From contig WSUB01000032.1 in NCBI GenBank assembly GCA_019633425.1, forward strand, positions 62,001 through 126,000: a stretch of DNA of 64,000 nucleotides, read 5' to 3'. Source of the stretch: Tulasnella sp. 424 (Eukaryota; Basidiomycota; Agaricomycetes; Cantharellales; Tulasnellaceae). Positions 35,271 to 45,704 of the stretch are shown in pieces; position 1 is the first letter of the stretch, and each line of letters opens with the position of its first letter. Under the pieces are notes generated by a model. That model was not told where the DNA came from and ran no database searches. It worked only from the letters and a program-made list of their open reading frames with translations. Both the position numbers and the translations under genes were made by a program.

Positions 35271-36778
35271 GGCTGCGAATATACTTGTGGAGGAAGCGAT
35301 GGAGGGTCACACTTCGCGGGAACACCTTGATAGCAAATGAGGCAAGAGTGCTCTCCCAGCCAGCGAAGACATCCCATTTGATTTGGTCGACGGGCCCGGC
35401 ATTAGGTGTAGAGAGCTGGAAGGTGCTGGGGGGCATTCAAGCAAAAATGGCTCAGGCACGCCCAGCCTTCCGACTGATGACGTAACGATCCTGTGTCTCG
35501 GAGCTGTTGTAATATCCCCCCTTCACCTCCCACCACTCTTCCTACAATTCCCAACGTAGCCATTTTCTCCACAAAATTTCCTTTACTTGTTTTCCTTCCT
35601 CCGGCGGTGGAGCTGGAGCTGGGCAAATTCGACTCTAGGGGACTTGATCTCTCGTGTCGGGCGTATCGGCTCATGGATTCAACCCTTCCAGTTGGTGCTT
35701 CCCGGTCTCGCCCCAGCGCCTGTCTGTTCCGGCCGCGATAAACTTAGATTGCCAACATCATCACCACTACCGCGTCCGTCGTTGGCTGAGAGACGCAAGG
35801 CCGTCAGATAGATTGGATTAACGTTCCAAAGATCCTGGCACCGCGAGACGTGTACTCTCCCGCTTAAGTTAGCCTAAGCTCCTCAATTGGACAGCCCGTA
35901 TTTTGAGCTTCGGCGTTTGATCAATATCTTCGACCATATCACTGTACTTTAACGTACTGAACTTGAATATTTCTTGCCCGGCATATGTGCCTCGATGACA
36001 CCTGACCAGCTACTCACCGAACATATCAAACGAGACACGATGCAACCCACCATTCGCCAAATCTTGCTTCACCCTGATGATAGAGATCAAGCGCACAGAC
36101 ACGTTCGACCCTATCATCCCAGATCTGCACCACGATTCTCTACGTTCGATTTTAATCTTTTGTTGGTGCGAACCCTCCCCGCCGATCGATTCATTCGACC
36201 TACCAGCTACGATAAACACGCTGAAAGGGGGATTAGCTGTCCAGGGCTACTGAGACAAGTGGGCATCGCTGATTGATTCGAAGTATGCAATCGATTGTTG
36301 CTCTGCAGCACACGTGTAAGCATGGTGGTGTGCACTGAGGCCGCGCGTTCACTTTGCAGTCCGGGTCGACCCTACTTGAGAGAGCCCAGGATATGAAACT
36401 CAGTAGCAATTACTGCATTCACAGGTCCGATTGACTAGCGGCCTTAGGGAGAGGGAAAGGGCTACTTCGTGAAAGGTTCATGGTTGTTAGCTTATCCGCA
36501 GCACCAGATCGCGGGGTAATGCGGTGGCGGTGCAACGAACATTCCCAGAGAGAAAAGGCCTCGAATGACTGTTGCACAATTCCTTCGCCTCGAGGCAAGA
36601 GGGCACAGGGGAGAGCTGTACGGGCGCGGTTCACGAGGGGCTTCCCGTGTTATAAAGACCCTCAGATCCACCGCTCCGTTCCTCATACCGCCTCCTATCG
36701 CTTCATCCCCCTCGGCAAAGCTCCAACCAGACCGTCGACTCATCTAATCCCTAATCCTTCTTACCCTACATTCGTTTG
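35271..36778. promoter_or_regulatory. Divergent NDE/KT7 intergenic region, type III
   Basis: Close copy of 13,810-15,216. TGACGTAA at 35,478-35,485; CT-rich block at about 35,515-35,600; TATAAA at 36,651-36,656, about 128 nt before the KT7 ATG, followed by a pyrimidine-rich stretch. These are plausible promoter elements, though no transcription start can be fixed. No conserved gene seen in the 1.5 kb. Confidence 0.45.
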
Positions 36779-39153
36779 ATGCAAGTGGACCAAAAGGACG
36801 ACGCCGACCGTCGTGGTTCGCAAGGGTCCGATCCAGGCGATTCTGGCAGTCCGTCCCAGCCACTGGCAAGCAGCAAATTAGTACGTTCCGCCCGAATCAC
36901 AAAGAGCCATCATAAACGCTCATAGTAACACGTTTCTACGTAGAGGGATAAACTCCAGAAATTTGCGGAATGGCGAATCGATCCGTCCTCAATTGAATTC
37001 CCAGCAGACGGCCCGGAGTTTCGTGGAGGATTTGCGACGGTGTCGCGAGCGTTTTTGGTTTCTACTTCCGCCTTGAAAAGTAGCGCGGACGATTCAGCTC
37101 AAACCGGAAGCGAGCACGAGTCTGGTGGTGGAATGCCCAAGCGAAAGGTCGGTTCCGATGAGACTCATTTTGTTTCCTACAACAAGTCATTGAACGAGCT
37201 GGCTTCCTTATGTTAGACTATAGCGGTAAAGAAACTGAAGATTGAGAATGGAAAGGACAAAGAGCGAGTTTTGGGGGTGAGAATAAGCTATTCCATCACG
37301 TCGAGCTTTCATACAGCGCTAACTCCTCTCAGTTGGCACTCAGGGAAGCGGGATTCTTAACCGAGCTGTTTAACGAACATGTTATCAAGCTTGAAGGATT
37401 TGTTGAAGATTTGTCCGAGGATAGGGTCTGGCTGGTGTTTCCCTGGGCAGACAACGGGAATTTAAAGGACTTTGTGGCCTCAGCCAACTGGGAAATACCG
37501 GAACGAATATGGCTGGTAAGATCAGGATGCTATCGTTAATGGCGCCCTCTGAGAAACCATATTACAGATAGATGATGTGGCCAGAGGAGTGGAGTACCTT
37601 CATACTCAGAATCCACCGATCTACCATAGCGACCTCAAATCGGTGGGCCCGGATGCTAGTGTGAGATGGACACCTGGAGAGCTGAACTCTCTGCTGCATA
37701 GGCAAACGTAGTGGTGAACTCAGAGTACCGTGCCGTCGTCACAGACTTCGGTTCCGCGCGTCGTCTCACAAAAACGGATCCTCCTGTACAACCAGAGAAA
37801 ACCAAAAAAGGAGCGCAACCAATGCTGTTGTTTGAGACGGAATTTTGTGAAGCCACTAATACCGTGACCCTGAAGGGCAATCAATTTACGCTTCGCTGGG
37901 CTGCTCCGGAGCTGCTCATGGAAGATGAACCTGGCATGGAACCTGGCCTATGGAGCGATATCTGGGCATTGGGCTGGATATTCTACGAGGTATACCGAAA
38001 TCCGGATATTGTTCTCAACGGAAGTTTACAATTGATGCTGGGATAGGTTATGACAAATTCAATTCCGTTTCAAAATGTCAAAAAGGACTCTCTTGTTGTC
38101 ATCCACGTCATTCAGGGCAATCTCCCATCTGCTGCTGATCACACTAGCATGGTGTTGATGCGGAGACTTTACTCGCTTATGGTCACCTGTTGGAGTATCG
38201 ATCCCAGCAAGCGGCCAACAGCTGATGATTGTAGAAAGTTGATGAGTTGGATGGTGGGTGGCCACGGCTTTGGGGTAATTTGGAATGCAACTTGACCTGC
38301 TGCCATATAGCCAATGGTTGTTCCGGATCCACAGCGGGCCTCAAATACATCGGATTCCAAAGCTCGCTCTCCTGAACTTCTTCACCAAATGGGAGACATG
38401 CATAGACTTCAGAATGACTATATGAATGCGTCAAAATTTCTCACCGAAGCCTTGGGCATCTGCACCGAGACCGCTGACAATGCAGCAAAGGCCAGAGTCC
38501 TTTTTGGTCTCGCCGAAGTGAATCGGGTTCAAGGCAATTACAGCGAGGCTGCTCAGCTCTTCTCGGAGGCCATTCAAATCAACACCAGCATTGGCAACAG
38601 AGAAGGAAGAGCCGACGCCCTGTGGGGTCTTGCCGAGGTGCATCGGGTTCAAGACCAGTACAGCGAAGCCGTTACATTCTTCTCCGAGGTCGTCCAAATC
38701 TGCAATGAAATCGGCTCCAGAGTCCGGAAAGCCGATGCTTTGGGGGGTCTCGCTGATGTGCATCGGGATCGGAATGAGTACGCCGAAGCCGTTACACTCT
38801 ACTCCGAGGCGGTCCAAATCTTAGCCGACATCGGCGACAGACAAGGAAGAGCCGACAGGCTGCGGGGCCTCGCCGAGACGCATCGCTTTCAAAAACAGTA
38901 CAGCCAGGCCGTTCAGCTTTTCTCAGAAGCCCTGCAAATTCATACCGACGCTGGCAGCAGAGACGGAAGAGCCTGGGCTCTGATGGGCCTCGCCGACACC
39001 CATCGCGACCAGGATCAGCACGAGGATGCAATACGTCTTTATGAACAATCTGCCGGAATTTTTGAAGAAATTGGAGATAATCAGAATGCAGAACAGGCAT
39101 TAAACCGCGCCGCTGAAGCCCGTGAACAACTCGAACCAGCGGAGGCGGAATGA
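36779..39153 (+). CDS. KT7: kinase-TPR fusion with HSD catalytic loop (653 aa)
   Basis: Intact. Exons: 36779-36880, 36944-37147, 37217-37276, 37333-37515, 37568-37642, 37702-37989, 38047-38253, 38311-39153. Motifs: EFRGGFATV, TIAVKKLK, LALREAGFL, TDFGSARRL, WAAPELL with PGME insertion, DIWALG, KRPTADDCR. The catalytic loop reads YHSDLKS: the family glycine before the catalytic aspartate is serine. Aspartate, lysine and asparagine (ANVVV) are retained, so activity is possible. Six TPR units; normal GT donor at intron 7. The leader differs from KT3 by only a few residues. Confidence 0.87.
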
Positions 39154-39997
39154 TGTTTCACCGAGATATTTCGAGATCGAGCGAGATTCAGTTCTTGATA
39201 CCCGACTGCATTTCGTGTTATGCTTGTTTCTTTACCAGACTGTGAGCTACGTATCCCGTTGACCAGGACTCCGAGACTCCGTCTCGCTTGTATGTATCTA
39301 GTTCATGCGACGCATTTGAATCGCTCCTGTCGTCTGAATGTCCTGTAGCGTGCACTTATCCCATCGTTCTCCTCTCGCATGAATGAGTTCATGCTGGATG
39401 GAGCCGCTGCAGAGCAACGTCGCTTGGGGTATGAAACGTTACGTACGTTCGGGTCTGCAGGCGTGTCGACTACCGTACCCTGGAGTCAAGCTTGAGGTGA
39501 ACTATAAATATCTGAACGATTCTCATCGTCAGCACTATCCCACCTGAATGCGACCAAGATTTGGATTTTTTTTTCCATTTATTGCGGCGCTGCGCGTCAT
39601 TGAATAACGACGCTGGGGCATATTGGATCTCGTCGACGACCAAAACAGCACGCTTTCCTTCGGAGTACGGCCCAAGGACATTGCACGGCCGCTCAAGTCG
39701 ACATTGCATATGTGAAGATTATTATGCGTGAACATCAAGCGGCAGAAAAATATAAAGGCCAAGCAAGCTGAAGTAGTATTAGAGCTCCGGAAGAAAAAAG
39801 GGATATGCAGGTAACGTATGCAGAGGGCCGGCGAGAGCAGACTTGAAAGAAGCAAGCGAAGGACAAAGGAAGAAGGGAGAGAAAAGGAGCGAGTACGAAG
39901 TCTATTGTCTATGGAGAAATTGAAATGATGAGGAGCGCGCATAGTAGATAGAGAAAATAGCTTCGACGATTCCGTGCGGTTTGGATAACTTGGATGA
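39154..39997. repeat. F-repeat copy 8 (3' flank of KT7)
   Basis: Full-length flank in the usual orientation, with relic peptide AAQVDIAYVKIIMREH at about 39,688-39,735, then a purine-rich stretch at about 39,850-39,895. Ends at the NDE-psi10 stop region. Confidence 0.65.
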
Positions 39998-40620
39998 TTA
40001 GTTACGGCTTTCGCGGCTCAGGTCACTGTTACGACCACCAGTCAGTCAACCATCAACACTCTCAGGAGTCTCAAATCCTACTCACCGTCCGAACAGCTTG
40101 ACCTTCAACGAATCGCTTAACACTAGCGTCCTATTCCTTCACGAGGACAGCGACGAAACGTATGCAATCCTCCAGAAAAGAGGAGTTGCGATACCGCCAG
40201 AGGCGAGCTACACACGTACATGAAACAGTTAAGTTCAACCGCCCGAGGGGCGCAGGGTAAATCGGCAATAGCCTCATCCGAACCGATGTGCGCCAAGCTT
40301 CCTTGATGCCTTAGAAAGGACTGATCTTGCTGGCCTTGTGGAGCTGCTTGACAATCGATTCAATTCTCCTTTGCGTTGTTCTGTTGAACGAATTCTTTTA
40401 GCCTAACGTCCGCCCTTCGGTCCGTAGAGAGACGTGGATGGCGTACCCTAGCTTTACTTGTCTTTGACTTCCTTCACCATGGTCTTGGTGAGGACCTCGA
40501 TGTTCTGCTCCTTGAACGTCGACTCGGGGTACTGGATCAATTCATGCGTAAGACGTTTGGTAGAGTGTCGACGAGGGTGATTTTGAGCTTATCGGCGAGT
40601 TCGGGGTACCAGGACCCAAC
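39998..40620 (-). pseudogene. NDE-psi10: C-terminal remnant with internal deletion
   Basis: C-terminal exon GIATPLFWRIAYVSSL at about 40,145-40,195 (TTC of FLF altered, and a TGA soon after) with KVKLFGR at about 40,095, and a penultimate exon GSDEAIADLP (about 40,250-40,290). It is joined at about 40,455 to a middle-domain piece ([18 protein letters not shown], about 40,550-40,605). About half of the enzyme is missing. The 5' edge joins a type I intergenic region. Confidence 0.72.
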
Positions 40621-41334
40621 TGTCGGGGTTCGAGCCAGCGGCCTGCGAGTGACGCTATTGAGAGTCCTCCTTACGGTTGTTCTAGATTGTGGACCATGTC
40701 AGCGAGCACTCGATGTCGCGTTTGGCTCTCAACACACCTAAGGTTGCGTGTAGGGGAAGAGACTAGGATTGGGGGAAGGGAGAGAGAAGCCTTAGGGCGC
40801 AGGTTCCTGGTTGCAGACGAGAGTAGAATATTCTTGAATTCGAGCGACAATGACGGCGATTAATATTGTTGTTTACCCGGACGACGGGTGCCCAAATGCA
40901 ATGTGTTTCCTGGACCAGGTGTAGTCTAATCTAGGAGAGGGCAAGGACCTCCAGCTGAGGAACCCTGGTCACGAATGGATGGAATGAAGGCAAGTGACGT
41001 AAGCGCTTGTGCCTGAGTGCTAGTGGTGGCCCAAAGAGGTGCGTTCACTTGTACTGGAGCCCAGGGCTCACTAAGCGTCGAATAGACTTAGTCAGAGGAG
41101 TTGTACGATATTATGAGCCTAAGCCAATGTGCATAGTAACACAACATGTAATGTAACGATTGGGGGGTTTGAGAGAAATGGTCTGAGAGACAGGGCCCTA
41201 GCGAGACCGAAAGGGTCTTAGTGGAAGGGTTCAGTTGTCCAAAGCTCTGCAGTACCAGATCGCGGGTGAGATGGTGCCATGCAACGAACATTCCAAGAGA
41301 GACAAGGTTTTGAAGGCGCCTATGATTAGTATTG
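40621..41334. promoter_or_regulatory. Orphan type I intergenic region upstream of the KT8 island
   Basis: Matches 820-1260 and 19,200-19,690 with many substitutions, and contains TGACGTAA at 40,995-41,002. The right end (CAACGAACATTCCAAGAGAG) still matches other copies, but the following sequence is unrelated, so this promoter region is now separated from KT8 by about 1 kb of foreign sequence. Confidence 0.45.
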
Positions 41335-42220
41335 CCGGGGAGCGAAGCGCCGCGGAGTACATCGACGTGCCAACTTCGACAAACTTGGAAAAATCGGAGT
41401 GGATCGACGCGAAGTGACGAAGTCTCCGCCGCACTTCGACTCTTGTCAGAACCCGACTTTCACACGACCGGAAAAGAAGTTTCTCCAAAAGGAAAATGTA
41501 AAGACAGTGGGAAAACCTGCGGAACCTTTCTCTGATTTGGCGCGTTGTGATGGTTTGAACGTATTTGGGACTTTCTTTGAGGATAGCCGAGATTGTGACA
41601 AATGAGACCCGTGATAAATCAACAAAGGATTTGTTTTCTTCTCTGGGAAAGCGTTGCCTTCCTTGAAAAATGCCTTTTTATCATTCTCATCTACCTGTAT
41701 GCTCAAAGCTGGACCGGGATGATTGAAATTTTTTGGTGGGTTCTCCAACAAATGTTACCGTCTCCGCCCATTTCGCCTCTTCTTCTTAAATCTCTAAATC
41801 GAATTATAATCAGCAAAAGGAAGTAATAATTAGAGACGATCTTATATTTTTATTGGATTTTTACAAGATTCCTCATTGGGAAGACTTTTGTTATGGCAAT
41901 CGCATGAGCAATCGAGCGGTTCCAGGCCAAACACGCTGTGAGATATGCAGGTCAGACGAGACAAGAAGGCGCGCAGGAAACCCTTTTCTGCCCCATAAAG
42001 ATGACTAGAATGCGCCATCAAGGCCCGGCGAGAACTTTTCTGTGCCAGATAAAGCTGTGCACCAGATGGTGTCGCTCTCCCGAGACACAGGATAAGCCAT
42101 AAACCCTTTTTGGTATCAGGTGACACAAAAAGAGGAACCCCGAAAGGGGTTTCCTGGTGTTAACAAGGGACTCGTGTGGCACGATAAAATCTTTTTGTTG
42201 CTTGGAAATGATTAAAAGGC
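41335..42220. other. AT-richer unique island of unknown origin
   Basis: Sequence with no counterpart elsewhere in the window. Base composition drops to visibly AT-rich between about 41,600 and 41,900. It contains a hairpin with a GAAA loop between four C and four G at about 42,133-42,154, and an imperfect tandem duplication of about 45 nt (each half with CTTTATNTGGCA and GAAAAG on the minus strand) at about 41,975-42,065. The longest open frames (41,446-41,751 and 41,842-42,126, minus; 42,221 onward, plus) are not recognisable proteins. It may be an insertion of organellar, bacterial or unknown repeat DNA; the sequence alone does not decide. Confidence 0.5.
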
Positions 42221-44732
42221 ATGATCGAGGCGCTTTCTAAGGGGAACAAGCCCCTTTCTTGCGGAGATTTGCATCAAATGACGCTGCAGCACCAGACGAA
42301 GGTCACTACTGGCATAGCACATCAAATGTATGATAGGAGCTGCATTAACAAGAGTATCGAAGCACTTCGGAACTTATTTAACGACGAAGCCGACCGTCGT
42401 GGTTCGCAAGGGCCCGATCCGGGCGATTCTGACGGTACGCCCCAGCCAGGGAACAAATTAGTACGTCCCACCCGAATCACTAAGGGCGGTCATAAGCACT
42501 TACCGTCGTTTATTTCTACATAGAGGGATAAACTCCATAAACTTGCGAAATGGCGAATCGATTCGTCCTCGATCGAATTCCCGGAAGACGGCCCAGAGTT
42601 TTTTGGAGGATTTGCAACGGTTTCACAAGCGTTTCTGGTTTCTCCTTCCGTCTCAGAAAGCAGGACGGACGATTCAGCTCAAGCCGGAGGCAAGAACGAG
42701 TCTGATGGTGAAACGCCCAAGCGAAAGGTCTGTTCCAATGAGACTCACTTTGGTTCCTGCAAGTCATTGACCGAGCTCGCTTCCACATGCTAGGCCGTAG
42801 CGGTAAAGAAAATGAAGATCGCTAATGGAAAGGACAAAGAGCGGATATTGGGGGTGAGAATAAGATATCCCATTGCGTCTAGCTCTCTCCCAGCGCTAAG
42901 TCCTCGCAGTTGGCACTCAGGGAAGCGGGATCCTCAGCCGAGCTCTCTCACGAGAACGTCATTGAATTTGAAGGATTTGTTGAATATCTTTCCGAGAATA
43001 GGGTCTGGCTGGTGTTTCCCTGGGCAGCCAACGGGAATTTAAAGGACTTCGTTGCGTCGGAGAATGGGAAATCCCTGAACGAGTCTCGCTGGTAAGATCA
43101 AAACGCTACACTTTGAGCCATCCTCTAAGAACCGGTACACTAGATTATGGATGTGGTGAGAGGAGTGGAGTACCTTCATAATCGAGATCCGCCTATATAC
43201 CATGGCGATCTCAAATCGGTGAGTCCGGATGTCATTGTGATAAGGATACCCGACAAACGTAACTGGACATTACGTAGGCCAATGTCTTTGGTAAACTCAA
43301 AGTGTCGCGCAATCGTCACGGACCTTGGTTCCGCGCGTCGTCTCACGAAAAAGGATCCTCCCGTGCAGCCCGTAAAAAGCGAAAGAGGGGTGCAGCCAGC
43401 ACTGTTGCTCAAAACGGAACTTTGTGAAGCCACGAACACCGTGACACTGACGGGCAATCAATTTACGCTTCTCTGGGCTGCTCCAGAGCTGCTCATGGAC
43501 GGCAAAGCTGGCCTGTGGAGCGATATATGGGCGTTGGGCTGGATATTTTACGAGGTACAGCAAGACCCGGCAATTGTACTCGACGGAAGCTGACACTCGA
43601 CAGTGAAATAGGTTATGACGAACTCAATTCCATTTGGAAATGTCCAAAAGGAGTCCGTTGTTGTCATACACGTCGTTCAGGGAAACCTCCCATCCATCCA
43701 TGACCACGCCAGCATGGTGTTGATCCGGGCACTTTACTCGCTCATGATCACGTGTTGGAGCATCGATCCCAGCAAGCGGCCAACAGCCGAGGAGTGTCGG
43801 AAATCAATGAATTGGATGGTGAGTGGTGCCAGCCTTTGGGATATTTGAACTCAACCTGACCTGTTGCCATATAGCCAATGATTAGGCCGGATCGGCGGGG
43901 GGCCGTAAATACGTCGATTTCGCGAACTCACTCACCTGAACTTCTTATCCAGATGGGAGAGATGCATCGAGGCCAAAATGACTACATAAATGCGTCAAAA
44001 TTCTTCACCGAAGCCTTGGAAATCTGCACGGAGACCGCTGACAATGCAGGAAAAGCCAAAGCTCTCTTAGGGCTCGCCGGAATGAATCGGGTTCAAGGCA
44101 ATCACAGCAAGGCCCCTAAGCTCTACTGGGAGGTCGTCCAAATCTACGCCGACATTGGCAACAGAGAAGGAAGAGCCGACGCCCTGTGGGGTCTTGCTGA
44201 AGTGCATCGGGCTCAAAACAAGCACAGTGAAGCCATTACAATCTACTCCGAGGTTGTCCAAATCTGCTCCGAAATCGAAAACGGAAAATTGAAAAGCAAA
44301 GCTTTGTGGGGTCTTGCTAATGTGCATCTGGCTCGAAATGAGTACAGCGAAGCCGTTCAGCTCCACTCCGAGGTTGCCCAAATCAGCACCGAGATCGGCG
44401 ACAGACAAGGAAAAGCCGCTGCTCTGTGGGGTCTCGCTGACGTGCATCGGCTTCAAAAAAAGTTCACCCAGGCCGCTCAGCTTTTCTCCGAAAGCTTGAA
44501 ATCTTTTATCGACATTGGCGACAGAGACGGAAGAGCCTGGGCTCTGATGCGCCTCGCTGATGTTCACCGCAGCCAGGATCAGCACGAAGACGCATTACCC
44601 CTTTACGAAGAAGCCGCTGGAATTTTTGAAGAAATCAGAAATTCTCGAGGTGGAGCTCTCGCATTAAACGGCGCCGCTGAAGCCCGTCGAGAACTCGAAC
44701 CGGTGGAGGCGGAATTATGTACAAGACTGTGA
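42221..44732 (+). pseudogene. KT8: chimeric N-terminus, damaged kinase, intact TPR exon
   Basis: Exons by homology: 42221-42460, 42524-42727, 42794-42853, 42910-43091, 43144-43218, 43278-43554, 43612-43818, 43875-44732. The normal ATG is gone, but an open frame from 42,221 in the island runs in register into the family leader (NDEADRRGSQG) and to the normal donor, giving an 80-residue exon 1. Exon 4 lacks one base (about 43,059-43,064) and exon 6 has one extra (about 43,284-43,288), so the kinase cannot be read through. The DFG motif reads DLG and the glycine loop reads EFFGGFATV. The TPR exon (six units) is open, and its natural stop is replaced by four more codons (LCTRL then TGA) because the first part of the 3' flank is deleted. 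Confidence 0.8.
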
Positions 44733-44951
44733 GCGATGTATCCTGTTGACTGAGATTCTGGTACCCCGTCCCCTTTGTATCTTTTTCATGCAACGCATTC
44801 GGGTCGATTAGTAATATACTATCGTCTGAAGGTCCTGTAGCATGCACTTAGCTCATCGGTTTCCTCTCAGCTGGATGAGTCGACGGAGTCGCTATAGAGC
44901 GATATCTCTTGGGGCACGAAGTGTAACATACGTTCGAGCCTGCAGGCTTGT
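44733..44951. repeat. F-repeat copy 9, left half
   Basis: The KT8 3' flank, starting at GTACAAGACTGTGAG and stopping at GCAGGCTTGT (44,951). The other half of the flank resumes at 59,811 with TACCCTTGGAGTCGAAG. Undisturbed copies (for example 18,141-18,165) have only about 9 nt between these points. Confidence 0.75.
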
Positions 44952-45704
44952 TGTAAGAACCGGACTCTGCCGAGCGGGACGGCCGAAGTAGGTCCTCTGC
45001 GAGGTGCGCGAGAGTCAAGTCCAAGAGAGCAGTGGGTTATCAGTAGAAACTGAAATTTTAAGCCAAGAATCTTAATACTAGTAGAGTCAGGGCATCTCAA
45101 CAGCACTGTAGTGCCCCTACCACTATTTTTGAGCGAAGGTTGTTCCTCTGGGCGATGATGTAGGTCACCGGTCGAGGGCTCAGTGATGCCGAGCCGTCGC
45201 GGTCAGCAGTAATAGGCAGATGAGAGCAAGCTTGACTAGACAAGCCGGTAAGCAAGGACAAACATACTAGAAGTATCAAAGGTGCGGGTGTACAGCTTGT
45301 CTGCAGCGTATAAAGTTGCGGGCAGTGCCTGAACGAGTCGAGGCATTGAGCAGGATCCGAGACATGTGATGAAATAGCAAATACAAGGATGCTTTCTAAG
45401 AGGCTTAGTTCAGAGAGCTACGTAAAGCAATGTGACGGCATATAATGAGAAACGAAAATCCACAAGCAAAGTAGAACGATAGCTAGCGGTGGAGTGTGAT
45501 ATGCCGGTCAAAGCCACAAAGGTGGGACAAGGTGTCCGGGGACATGGGTATTTGTCATCAGGAACATAAGTACACGAGGTCACGCAACGAATATTTTCGC
45601 TCGGAAGACGTACTTAAGCACAAGACATTGTCCCACTCCTCATGAAGCTCGGGTGGTTCGGACCTCACTCCTCACGTATCCATCTTCGTTCAATACTGTA
45701 GGCA
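44952..45704. other. Left end of the inserted block; region upstream of MFS-1
   Basis: Unrelated to the KT array. From about 45,344 it is homologous to 48,209-48,581, the upstream region of the second MFS gene. The first about 390 nt are unique, and no gene or mobile-element terminal repeat is visible. Likely contains the MFS-1 promoter. Confidence 0.4.

Noticed and set aside
41842..42126. 94-codon minus-strand open frame in the island
   Set aside because: No recognisable domain. Part of it is an internal nucleotide duplication. Kept only as part of the island description.
42133..42154. Hairpin taken as a rho-independent terminator
   Set aside because: It has a stem and a GAAA loop but no T-run after it, and the setting is nuclear. 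Only the hairpin itself is reported.
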